64,000 nt of DNA from Toxorhynchites rutilus septentrionalis (taxonomy: Eukaryota > Arthropoda > Insecta > Diptera > Culicidae): contig NC_073746.1 in assembly GCF_029784135.1 (NCBI RefSeq), forward strand, positions 116,124,035 to 116,188,034, written 5' to 3'. Positions 22,436-32,554 of this stretch are shown piece by piece. Every line of letters starts with the position of its first letter. Within the stretch, counting starts at the first letter, position 1. A program made the translations under genes and the position numbers. Under the pieces are notes generated by a model. It saw only the letters and a list, made by a program, of their open reading frames with translations. It had not been told where the DNA came from and did not search any database.

Positions 22436-24467
22436 TTATATATATATAGAAGATAGATTGAATTCTTTTTTTTAAATCATTATATCTCGAAGCTCTAAAT
22501 CTTCAGTATTTTCAGATGTATTTTTATTAGAACACTAGCTGCCATATAAATTATTTCTAGTGAATATGTTGGGTGTTAAATGAAACATTTATAATGTATT
22601 GTAAGCGTGTTCGAATGTTATAACGATCTATAAAATTAATCGAATGTGATCAATAAAACAGAACAAATGAAATGATTTGAACGAAAGTGTGCCTAATGTT
22701 CCTTTATTCAATGTATTTCATTAAAGTAACTGACATGTTTGATCTTTAAAAAGTTAAATGTAAAGTGAAAAAAGTAATATAATTTTGCATAAAGTAGAAA
22801 AATGGAATGAAGAAAATCAATATCAATTTCGTTCAATTGTTGTCTCGTTGTTGGAAAATACGCGTTGCCGTTATGAAGATGGACGGCTAGATTTATAACT
22901 GTTCATGAAGTGGGTCCAACGATACGTCACTTCAATGGAGCTGATGTACCGGCCTATTTGGTAGCGCATTATCGTTTTCATTCAATAGAGTATTCACATC
23001 GGTATTTTGAATTTAGTATACAGCCATACTGCTTCCTCAATTTACGGACTTGCAAATGTATTTGTTTTGCATAAAATTGCAGAATTCAATATTTATTCAT
23101 GTGGGATAGTTGAGAGATCCCTCGATGAAGTGCGGAGAAAAAACTCAATTCCGGATCACACATGATGTAGAGCGCATCGCGTTTTCGTGGTTGAATAAAT
23201 TAATGTTCAATAAAAGTGTTTTTTTTATATTTTCTTGGCAATTCACCCATTCCGTCTTACATTCATTTCATTTAATTTATTCATTACCATCAACAGGACT
23301 GAACATGAGTGTCCTAATGATACTTAATACTACAATAGCTGAGCAAAACATTATTGTGAACATTGTTTTGCTCAGCTGAGACGAATATGGTACTGTCCAA
23401 CGATTGTCAGAGTCAATGTCTGCGTTGTTGATTTCTGTGAATGATTATCCGCCATTGTCAGCATTTCTTTTTTGATATATTGGACATCCGCGTACGCTTG
23501 TGATCGCGTCGTTGGTGCAATCTTTAGGAAAGTACCTCGTACATATTACATCCGTCATGTTAGGCGATAAAAGTTTCAGATCCATGCATGAACCATATTT
23601 GTGGTAACAATATCGAACAATCACCCATATCCCAGAAGTTTGAAACTCGACTTCACGATTCGATCGACATCATCTTTTGCATTCTTAAATCCGTTCGTCT
23701 CAAAATCAATCGTTATATGCAAATGTGGCAACCTTGCCTTGTCCCAAAACAAACGTCAAAATAGTTTATCCGTAGTCGTGGAGCAATTTACTCTCCATCA
23801 GATTGGCAGACCCTGAAACAAATTCAAATTTTTAAAGTTCAAATGAAAATGATTACTCGATGTCGTTTAAACGCATAGAAGACACAGTTCTGACCCTAAC
23901 TTAACTTTTTTTCTTTGAATTTTCTTTGCATTTCCACGAAAACTTTATCTATAATATAAAGTCGTCACCAGAAACAATTTTCGTTCAAGATTTCCCCCCA
24001 CTTGTAGAGAATGTATTACTTTTTCACATAGAACACATCTGAGTCGAACGGATTACAGAATGCAAAATTGCAATCCGTTCGGGTTATTCTGACTCGATTG
24101 GATTTCAGAATACAGGTTGATCAGTAGACATATCTGGAATTTCTAAGGAAATTACCCCACCGATTTCCACAGAGCCTATCGATTTTGTAATCCTCGCGTC
24201 TACCATTCAACCGAATATATCCTGCAGTATATGGGACCGAATCCGACAGGACTTAATGTTTTGTTTGAACACACGCTCTCTACCTTCGCGCATATGTCGA
24301 TCATAAATTGTTGGAAAAGCTCACATCGTAGAATGGCGTTGCACTGATCATATCGAATAATCATATGATACAATTCAAAATGAGAAATGATGTTTATAAT
24401 GAATGAATTACCTTTGGCGGGGTATTGTTGTTTATAGTTTATGCAATATCCGTCTTGTCCCTTCAGA
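22436..24467. other. No gene recognised; one short perfect hairpin
   Basis: Mostly AT-rich unique-looking sequence. Frames at 23110-23379 and 23601-23816 have no recognisable domains. The only structured feature seen is the hairpin at 23337-23377. Confidence 0.4.
23337..23377. other. Hairpin, 14-bp perfect stem
   Basis: AGCTGAGCAAAACA (23337-23350) pairs exactly with TGTTTTGCTCAGCT (23364-23377) around a 13-base loop. The stem is short for a microRNA precursor; its role is unknown. Confidence 0.6.
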
Positions 24468-24622
24468 ACGTCTGGGGGATTTTTCGTCTAAGAGACCCTT
24501 CTGACTTGCCTTATAGTCACAAATGTTCCTGAGCTAGTCACGTAGAAAACTAAAATGATTGAAGTAATACTACGATGATAAGGCGAACGTTGGGAACGTT
24601 AGTGCCATTGAAGAACATGGAC
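24468..24622 (+). mobile_element. Degenerate Feilai-like SINE fragment
   Basis: Retains CTGGGGGATTTTTCGTC, AAGTAATACTACGATGATAAGGCG and GTTGGGAACGTTAGTGCCATTGAAGAA in the order of the SINE at 10785-11022. The tRNA head and the full triplet tail are lost. Confidence 0.6.
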
Positions 24623-25382
24623 AGAGTCGTATGAACGATGTGGGTCAACGATGAATTCCAGATAATTATTTTTTCTTCGAATCACAATTTCTCGCGTCAT
24701 TGTGCACTCGCCTTCTATGATTCTACCATTGAATCTACACACATTGCGCATTGAATCTACACACGTGCTCTCCAGCAGGTGTTTTATCAGGATTGATAAC
24801 AATAGTGTGATTGTCATTTTGAGAACCGAGCAAGTGTGATTTGAAGTATTTCAATAATTTGTTGCGCTCATTCACGTCTGGCTTTAGGCGAAGTAAGGTT
24901 ACTCTCAAATATGTGGATGAAAGTTCGATGTAGTGGGCGTAGCGCCATCTGTCATTCAACAACATAAATAAATTCGTTCTATTTGAAAAACGAACGACAG
25001 TTAAATCATTTGAATGTTGTTTATATAAAAATACTAAAATCACTATTTAAAATAGAGTAAGGGAGTTTAAATTTGTGGTTATATGAATTGTTTGAAGGCA
25101 AATTTAAGAAAAAAAAATTTAGATTTTTTTCTGCATAGGGTCACCCTATTCGTTATCAATATATAGTAGTCGGTATCCTAGCGGTATATCATATAGTTCA
25201 CAACCTATTCTCATGGTTGCCAAGTTTCTTGTGCATAATTTCATCAAAATCGGTCGAGCCGTTTTGGAGGAGTTTGGTAACAAACACCGTGACACGAGAT
25301 TTTTATATATAGACTTCTCGACAAAAATACTCAATGCTCAAATTCCTAAATATTGACGGGTCTTACATAAAATGAAAATATA
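24623..25382. other. No gene recognised
   Basis: Unique-looking, AT-rich. AGGGTCACCCTATT at about 25138 may be a remnant of the foldback MITE family at 5466. A frame at 24735-25043 (-) has no domain. Confidence 0.35.
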
Positions 25383-26677
25383 GGGTTGGGGTAAAAGAAA
25401 TGTCGTATTTTTGATCGAAATTTGACGCTTTATTTAATATACTTAAAATTATCCAATTTAAGTCAAATATGCGCCGATTTGTTCGCAAATTTGTTGCCAT
25501 TTAGAAGGCAACTTCATAATCCCCCCCCCTTATAAACCCCCCCCCCCTCCTTATTTGCAAAAAAACTCAGACTGCCAGTTTTCGCAAGCCTCTTTTGAGG
25601 CCAACTTAGTATCACCAAGAGTGTTTTGCATGGACCGGAAGAGATGACAATCACTTGGAGCCAGGTCCGGACTATACGGTGGGAGCAATAGGACATCCCA
25701 TCCGAGCTCTAAAAGCTTCTGGCGGGTTATCAAAGATGTGTGAGGTCGAGCGTTGTCCTGGTGGAAAACAACACCATTCCTATTGATCATTTCTGGCCGC
25801 TTCTGGTCAATCGTCTGCTTCAAACGGTCAAGCTGCACACAGTAGAGCACCGAGTTGAGGGTCTGGCCATAGTTGAGCAGCTCATAGTGGATGATTCCCT
25901 TCCAATCCCACCAAACACACAGCAAAACCTTCCTGGCCGTCAATCCGGGCTTGGCGATGGTTTGGGCCGGCTCACCGCGCTTCGACCACGACTTTTTTCG
26001 CTTTAGGTTGTCGTACGTGATCCACTTATCATCACTTATCATCACCATCTTCTTCAAAAATGGGTCGAGTTCGTTCCGTTTCAGCAGTGCATCGCAGGCG
26101 TTGATTCGGTCTAAAAGATTTTTTTGCGTCAACTCGTGTGGCACCCATAAATCCAGCTTTTTTTTGGAATCCAATCTTCTGCAAATGGTTCCAAACGGTT
26201 TTATGGTCTATACCCAGTTCCTGCCCAATCGAGCGAGTGCTCACATGTCGGTCTACTTGGATGATTTCAACGATTTTATCGGTTTCCACGACGATTGGCC
26301 TACCTGTACGGGGTGTGTCTTCGACAGCCACTACATCAGAACGAAATCGATCAAACCAATGCTGTGCTGTGCGAATCGTTACAGTATCGGGTCCATAAAC
26401 TACACGATTGTTTTCGGCCGCCTTCGTTGCAGTTTTACCTCGCAGGTAGTAAAAACGTAAAATATGGCGAATTTCTTGCTTGGTAGACTCCATCTTTGAC
26501 GCGCTATAACTTGATACTGAAAAGGACAATCACAACACTGTCAAAACGACACTTGTAGCACAGATGGTCGTCTTTAAATAGCCATATAGTATGACCCGAT
26601 GCGATAAGTACAACACAAGATATGTTCAAGTGTTGCCATATATTGACATATACGACATTTCTTTTTCCCCTACCCAA
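25383..26677 (-). mobile_element. irritans-type mariner transposon
   Basis: Total length 1,295 bases, normal for mariner, with TA on both sides (25381-25382, 26678-26679). The termini GGGTTGGGGTAAAAGAAATG and, on the other strand, TTGGGTAGGGGAAAAAGAAATG share GAAATGTCGTAT further in. It encodes one transposase on the minus strand, broken by frameshifts. C runs at 25521-25550 have damaged the 3' part of the gene. Confidence 0.85.
25458..26493 (-). pseudogene. mariner transposase (irritans subfamily), frameshifted
   Basis: Cut-and-paste transposase. The start MESTKQEIRHILRF (ATG at 26493) is the standard irritans N-terminus, followed by a helix-turn-helix DNA-binding half. The catalytic half has ISDDKWITYD, HQDNARPH and SPDLAPSDCHLF; 34 residues separate the second and third Asp, the D34D signature. 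A first frameshift lies in the T8 run at about 26157 between QKIGFQKK and KKLDLWVPHE. A small duplication (ATCACTTATC twice near 26030-26040) alters the residues before the first Asp. A third lesion is the C-run pair at 25521-25550; beyond it KLPSKWQQICEQIGAY reappears in frame before the stop at 25458. Full length would be about 345 residues. Confidence 0.85.
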
Positions 26678-26861
26678 TATTAATTTTTATAGACTGACGC
26701 AGAACTATGCGAAATTGTACATTTTTGAGAAAACTAACATAAAAAATAGGTAGAATCTATTCTGGCAAATCTGGATTAAATATTTTGGGAAGATTACTTC
26801 CAATGAATCTCAAAAATAGCCATATCGAATTTTCAATATTTTCTAAGGAAAGGTGTCACAA

Positions 26862-27325
26862 CTAGTGATCCGGTTGCGATTAATCGATTAATTAATCGAA
26901 TACTCATCGAACGGTTACTGTGCATTCAATAATCCAAGAACAAAGACGAGATTTATGAAATTATCAAATTCGCTCTGTAGTCATTGATTTATTTACTATA
27001 ATTTGTGTCATTAGTTTTTTGTAGTCTGTATATTTTTTGGCTTTAAAACCTTTAAGGTTTGTAGTTCATTTGCCTCTAAAATCAGTATTCGATTAATCGT
27101 ATACTTGCGAATACTGACTGTTCGATTAATCGAACACTGACTACAAAAACCGATTATTAATCAAACGATTACTGCACAATCAATGATCGAATCGAACCAA
27201 TAGTTTGCCTCGAATATTCTATTTAGAATTCAGAGAAAAAATAAACCTTCGTACGACCATAGCAGCGCGGTTTTTGTAGTCAGTATGCGATTAATCGGTT
27301 AATTGAAACGGGATCACAACACTGC
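26862..27325. repeat. hAT-like MITE rich in ATTAATCGA motifs
   Basis: The left end TAGTGATCCGGTTGCGATTA and the right end, reverse complemented, TTGTGATCCCGTTTCAATTA are imperfect inverted repeats. The interior has repeated TTCGATTAATCG and GACTACAAAAACCG blocks in both orientations. CAGTGTTGTGATCCCG on the right resembles hAT termini, but no 8-bp duplication was found. Confidence 0.5.
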
Positions 27326-27704
27326 ACAATGGTCCATGAAACAAATTGAGAGAGAAATTTGCATCTAGAGCTCCACAATAATGTTTTAGACAAAAACTCT
27401 CTTCGACTAAATTATTACATATGATATGCCCATGTTTGTATAGGAGACAAATGAACAAAATCGCCCCTTTTCCTTGTTTCGCATCCTACACAATGTAATA
27501 CGTTTGCTCAACATGCAAACAAACATTTTTTGTTCGAAAACATTCGAGCAATTTTGAAAAAACGTTTCCGAAAAGTCACTGTTTGTCCGCATAACAGACG
27601 TAGTTTCATACAGCTTTCATACATCGTTCGAAAATCAACAATTGTCAGTATTATGTGCTATGAGCTAAATCTACATTTGAATCACATTCTTGTCTGTCAC
27701 GATA

Positions 27705-29000
27705 AAGGGCGAACACGAAATTATTGCGACACCGAAAATGTCATGCCAATGTTCTTATAATGGTTAGAATCAAACCAAAATTTTAGGGTAGTTTTATACA
27801 TATATTTACTTCAAAACTCAAAAGAAAAGTTAATTGATGGAGCCTTGAGTGTAAAATTGAACACATTTTCGCTTGATGCCCTCCATCAAAGTCTTTACAG
27901 TGTCATCCGGTACCAGTTTCTCAGTTTTTTTCCATTTTCTTAACATGTCCTTCTCGTCTTTGACTGTCTTCTTGCTCTTCCGAAGTTCCCGCTTCATTAT
28001 TGCTCAGTACTGCTCCACCGGGCGCAGCTCCGGACAGTTTGGCGGGTTCATGTCCTTTGGAACAAAATGGACAGAATTGGCCTCATACCACTCCAGGACA
28101 CTTTTAGAATAGTGGCATGATGCCAAATCTGGCCAAAATAGCGGAGCTTCGTCGTGCTGCTGCAAGAACGGCAAAAGGCGCTTCTCGAGGCACTCAGATT
28201 TGTAGATCTCGCCATTTACTGTGCCCTTTGTCACGAAAGGCTCACTACTCAGTCCGCAAGAGCAAATGGCCTGCCAAACGAGATATTTGGAGGCGAACTT
28301 CGACATTTTCTTCTTCTTAAATTTGTCGATCACACCGAACTTGCTCTTGCCGGTGAAAAACTCCAACCCCGGAATTTGCTTAAAATCGGCTTTTATATAC
28401 GTTTCGTCGTCCATCACACAGCAGCCATATTTTGTCAGCATCTTCTCGTAGAGCTTCCGTGCCCGAGTTTTAGCCGTCTATTGTTGCCGATCATCGCGGT
28501 TTGGGAAGTTCTGTACCTTGCATGTATGTAGTCCAGCTCTCTTCTTTGCATTCTGGACGTAGCTCTGCGACATGCCGATCTTTTTAGCCAAATCACGGTT
28601 TGAGACGTTGGGATTTGCTTTAATCATCCGCTTCACCTTTCCCTCCGTCTTTTTGTTCTCCGGTCCAGGTTTTCTTCCAGCTCCTTTGCCGTGTTCCAAC
28701 GTCAACCGCTCCTGGAACCGCTTCAACACCCTGGAGACGGTTGAATGGTGAATGTTCAACATTTTTCCCAACTGCCGGTGCGACAGGTCAGGAAATTCCA
28801 GGTGTTTGGAAAGAATTTGTTCTCTCGACTCGCGTTGGTTCACCCTCATTTTCGTTGAATCGAAAAACACGACTTTGAGTTTGACAGCATGTAGACAATA
28901 CACATCAATGAGAAAGTGTGCAAAATTTGGTTGATTTTTACCCAATGGTAAAAAAGTTATGCCCTGTTGAATGTTTCGCAATAATTTCGTGTTCGCCTTT
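27705..29000 (-). mobile_element. DD37E (ITmD37E) Tc1/mariner-type transposon, copy 1
   Basis: A 1,296-base element with TA flanks (27703-27704, 29001-29002). Terminal repeats AAGGGCGAACACGAAATTAT and AAAGGCGAACACGAAATTAT extend to TTGCG. It contains one minus-strand transposase with two nonsense codons. The length almost equals the second copy of the superfamily at 61599-62895, but the TIRs differ, so they are separate families. Confidence 0.85.
27830..28849 (-). pseudogene. DD37E transposase with two in-frame stop codons
   Basis: The reading frame is continuous from the ATG at 28849 (MRVNQRESREQIL) to TAA at 27830, 339 sense positions, broken only by TAG at 28478-28480 and TGA at 28004-28006 (the latter in place of the Trp that follows RPVEQY). 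The N-terminal half has paired helix-turn-helix motifs (LSHRQLGKMLNIHHSTVSRV; SNRDLAKKIGMSQSYVQ). The catalytic triad is intact: VMDDETY, WPDLAS and RPVE, with exactly 37 residues between the second Asp and the Glu, which defines the ITmD37E family of mosquitoes. An alternative upstream ATG at 28981 adds 44 residues without similarity to the other copy and was not chosen. Confidence 0.88.
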
Positions 29001-29489
29001 TAGTGTATTATTACTTAGTGTTTTCTAATAGATTAATATAAGAAACCATTGAAACGCTGCTCATATAATTATTATTTTCTGTACACGATGAACAAAGAGA
29101 AGCAAATGGTGTTTTTTAATGTTATAATTACCTAAATTTCTGCATTTGAATCTTCAAGTAAATAATGAAACAATCAGATCAGTAGTAAAATTAAAATAAT
29201 ATATTGGTTCTTAGCATAACTCCTCGGATTCAACATTGAGTTATTCCACATACTCAGCATTTACTCATACCGTTGGAGTAAGCCATTTCACCATCTTTAT
29301 GCGATTGATCGTGATATTGGTAAATCATGTTGCTAAAATTACCAACATTGCAGATTGACAAATTCAATTAATTGAAAAAAACACGAACACGAGCTGTTCT
29401 TATCATATCCCAGAGTATTCTTCAGGAAAAAGTACTATCATGGACTCGCAACAAATCAAGAGCACCTTTTCTAGACATTTCACTAAATT
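29001..29489. other. No gene recognised
   Basis: AT-rich unique-looking sequence between the transposon and the repeat at 29490. Confidence 0.35.
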
Positions 29490-29640
29490 TCTTCTAAACG
29501 TTTTTTTTTTTTTCAAATTGTGTACCGAACACGATTTTTTAAAGCTACTGGTGAAGTTTCGCACGATTTTTTTGTACGTTCCTATCCCACGCGCAAAAGA
29601 ATGTTTGCCTGTATACATACTTTGGATCAAACTATCGAAC
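29490..29640 (-). repeat. Copy of the internal hAT-like repeat segment at 4200-4380
   Basis: The plus strand here matches the reverse complement of 4190-4380: CAAATTGTGTACCGAACACGA, TTTTTTAAAGCTACTGGTGAAG, CGTTCCTATCCCACGCGCAAAA and TTTGCCTGTATACATAC. It is a fragment of the hAT-like family in inverse orientation. Confidence 0.6.
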
Positions 29641-30562
29641 AACCGGAAAATTTCAAGCAAAAAAAAATCCCGCGTTCTGCTTTGTCGAATGACATGAGCA
29701 ATTTGTGCTGTAAAAAGAGCAAAAGATGAAGCGATAATGATGCGACATGTCACGTTGCATCGAACGGAGACATAAATTACGTGACAGCGACATTTTCTGT
29801 TAGTGATACTCCAGACAGTTATCAGCAAATTTTATATGTTTCGGCTGAGAGTTGATTTGAAAATATGGCTGCTTTGGAGTGGAGTCTGTGTAATGTCGAT
29901 ACTTTAATTATGCGTTTATAGAATAGGATTTGTATTGGTTTGTTAATTTGGAAAACTAGAACTGAACCTTTCGTTATTAGCGTTGAAATAAGCCATTTTC
30001 GAATCTTGCTACCGCTGTTGTCTGGTCGTTAGCTGAAGGACTGGGATGACTTTTGGCTTCTTCACGCAGTTTCTCCGTCAACGTGACTCAACAGTCAGTC
30101 GGGCGTTTAGTCGCTATCTCCCTCTACGACTCGACCATCTCATTTCAGTCTCACTCGTCAAATGAACTTCATTGCATTTTGAAGTAACTCCCCTCAAAAT
30201 GAATTTGTTTCAATCTCTCATGTATCACGTATGCATGTATCGATGTTTGAGTTCAACGGGGTTTGGCACATACTACAGATGAGCTAGTTTTTTTCTTATT
30301 GTACACGAAAATTACTCACACGTATAACATAGCGCGCAATGTTGTGTTCAGAACCACTGAAAAATTTGTGAAAATTGAACTCGGAGACAAAGTGAATTAA
30401 AATTTGTTTTCGAATTCCTCCCAAAATGTACGCTATTTTGCACGCTATTTACTAATACTAACGCGAGGACCTGTATAGCATACCTTATAACAGTCTAAGT
30501 TCGTTGGTTTGAGTTCACATTGGGTGGACAATGAACCGTCTATTAATGGTGTAACTACTTTT
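29641..30562. other. No gene recognised
   Basis: Unique-looking sequence with no long frame, repeat or hairpin that stands out. Confidence 0.35.
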
Positions 30563-30942
30563 TTGACGTAGAACTACGTCTTCCATGAAGGGTGCCAAAT
30601 CAGAAAACAGGTCACGTTTTTATGAAATAAAGTTAACGTTAATAACTATTTTTGCCGTGAACGGATTTTGGCGATTTACATACTAAACGAATCGGAAAAT
30701 CCCTAAGATTTGTTTAATATGCTATACATTAGAATTCCTTGGTATGTAAATGGTTAAAATTCATGAAAACTTTAAGCGTTTCCATTTTTCCATACATTTG
30801 TTCTGTCCATTTGTGTGCTTTCCCGAACAGAGATATCAATAACGAGCAACTTATCGACGACCAACGGAGGGGAAATCGTAGGATTTAAAGTCTCCGTGAA
30901 CAAAGGAAAAGAAGAAGAATGAAGGGGAATACTTGCCTAGAG

Positions 30943-30979
30943 TATAAACAGTGGATCTCGCTGAGGCAAACTTTCATTC
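30943..30979 (+). promoter_or_regulatory. Core promoter: TATA box and initiator
   Basis: TATAAA at 30943-30948 is followed by TCATTC at 30974-30979. If transcription starts at A30976 the TATA box sits at -33 to -28, the canonical arthropod spacing. GGACT follows shortly after. The start would lie about 175 bases upstream of the ATG at 31154. Confidence 0.5.
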
Positions 30980-31153
30980 GGCATCGGACTGTTGAACAAT
31001 CCAGTTCACTTTGCTTTCGCTGCGCTTCGATCTAAGATTGGACCCCACCAGTGGTAATCCAACTTGGATATCGTCGTTTGCATTTTCTGTTCGATATTCG
31101 TATCGTGTGTTTTTCTTCCCGCGTCATAAATTGGACGCTTCGCGTAGTGTGTG

Positions 31154-31520
31154 ATGAGCCAGAAGAAGAGGAAGGCAGGCTCGAGCTCTGCAAAAAACGA
31201 ACGCATTGCCAGCGGCAATGAAATTTCGAGACAAGCGTCAGCTAATGATGCACGCGATGTTGGTGCAGTGAAAAGCGCTCGCTCTGAACCGAGCCTTCGC
31301 GAGTGTGACACCGCATCGATCAACAGCGAATCAGGCGATTTCGGCGAGTCGGTCGAGAATGTAAACGCCGTTACCCAGGTAGTAACCAAAATGAAGCTCC
31401 CCCGCTGGTGGTGTGAAAGCGATCGCTCTTGACAAACTCATCAGCGAATTCGCATCGATGGCTGTTACAGCAGAGTACAAACTGTGTGCCTTTTTCCAAG
31501 CAGTTAACATTGTTTATTTT
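31154..31520 (+). pseudogene. Unrecognised short protein, probably one frameshift
   Basis: ATG at 31154 opens a frame of about 92 codons with a basic start (MSQKKRKAGSSSAKNER) and a Ser/Glu-rich middle (SGDFGESVENVNAVTQ). It derails after VVTKMK at a CCCCC run (about 31399-31403). In another frame the sequence continues as KAIALDKLISEFASMAVTAE and then KLCAFFQAV, helical-looking, to a TAA at about 31513. One base gained or lost in the C run would join them into about 120 residues. An intron from CAG|GTAGTA (31376) is another possibility. No family was recognised; a transposon gene, a captured host exon or a pseudogene are all possible. The upstream promoter makes transcription plausible. Confidence 0.4.
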
Positions 31521-31642
31521 CCGTCATCATAAGGGCTTCTTTGGTGCCTTTGAGAATGCATCAATACATTAAACTGACATTATGGCGAAGCAGGCGTTAC
31601 GGTTGTGCTTCAAAAAAATATTTGGGGAATACCAAGCAGGTT

Positions 31643-31990
31643 GAATGTCTTACTGGAATGTTATATGTTATTTAGGTTCGCGTGCCAGTCACAAAACTGT
31701 CTTCAACTAGGATTGCATTTGCGCTAATATTGATCATAATGGAGCATTGCTACTGTTTTCGAGGTTGTTGATATTAACAAAAAGAGTTTATTTCGCTTGT
31801 TTAATCACCGAGAAAGTGAATGTCGTTCTGGAATTTTGTATGTCATTAGGTTTCGCTTGCCAGTAGCAAAAATTCCTCCACTAAGGGTGACAGCTGCGCT
31901 TCTTTCGAGCATGAGAAAGTAATGGAACTTTTTTTTGAGGCCAGTAATATTAACACATGCGTTTCTTCTGAGAATAGCACAAAATAATGA
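31643..31990 (+). repeat. Two diverged tandem units of about 177 bp
   Basis: GAATGTCTTACTGGAATGTT (31643) and GAATGTCGTTCTGGAATTTT (31819) each start a unit with the ordered blocks TATGT-ATT-AGGTT, GCCAGT, TTC-ACTA and GATATTAACAAA/AATATTAACACA. Similarity is moderate. Confidence 0.55.
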
Positions 31991-32554
31991 GAAGTGTTTA
32001 TATTCCTAGTAGTTTCAAGTCATCAATGTATGGCTCTGTATACATGTTATGGTCAACGCTTGTTTGGCGCTTGGTTTACGCTTAGTTTGTACGAACGATG
32101 CCTAGAGATGCGATTCCTTTGAGGCAATACTAAATAACATGTAGCATGATATCTGATACTTGCAAGTGTTATCATTGTTGTTGTTTCCATGCGGTGCCAA
32201 AGATATATTGATGTCGTTATGAGATGTGGAATAATGGTGCTGGTATAACATGTATATAATCGACTGTAGCCGAGTCTATGTCAATTGCGAAAAAGGCTAC
32301 CGGAATAGCGATCGAGGTAAATTTTCAATGCATTGACATGAAATAAATTACGACAAACGATCAGCTAGTGTATTGTTTCGCGAGGACAAGAATGAATTAT
32401 CAATCAATTATCGTCAACTGATTCTACAATGAAAGAAACATTTCAGAGATTATTTTACTAAGCAGTTGTTTCGAAAATTTCACAGCATTATAGAATAATA
32501 TCCGAAGGTATAAACAAGCGACTTATATAAAATAACAGCGTAGTTCTACGTCAA

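Larger units (their letters stand above)
30563..32554. mobile_element. Candidate TIR-bounded element of about 2 kb carrying a promoter and a short reading frame
   Basis: TTGACGTAGAACTACG at 30563-30578 is matched exactly in inverse orientation at 32539-32554. The motif GACGTAGAACTACGTC is itself almost palindromic, which weakens the inference of two paired ends. No convincing target duplication was found. Between them lie a core promoter (30943-30979), a coding-like segment (31154-31520) and a diverged tandem repeat (31643-31990). Class unknown. Confidence 0.4.

Noticed and set aside
25521..25550. Biological meaning of the paired C runs
   Set aside because: They interrupt a transposase frame and are typical sites of replication slippage or sequencing error.
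31006..31389. A 127-codon minus-strand gene
   Set aside because: It is antisense to the better-supported promoter-associated frame and has no domain.
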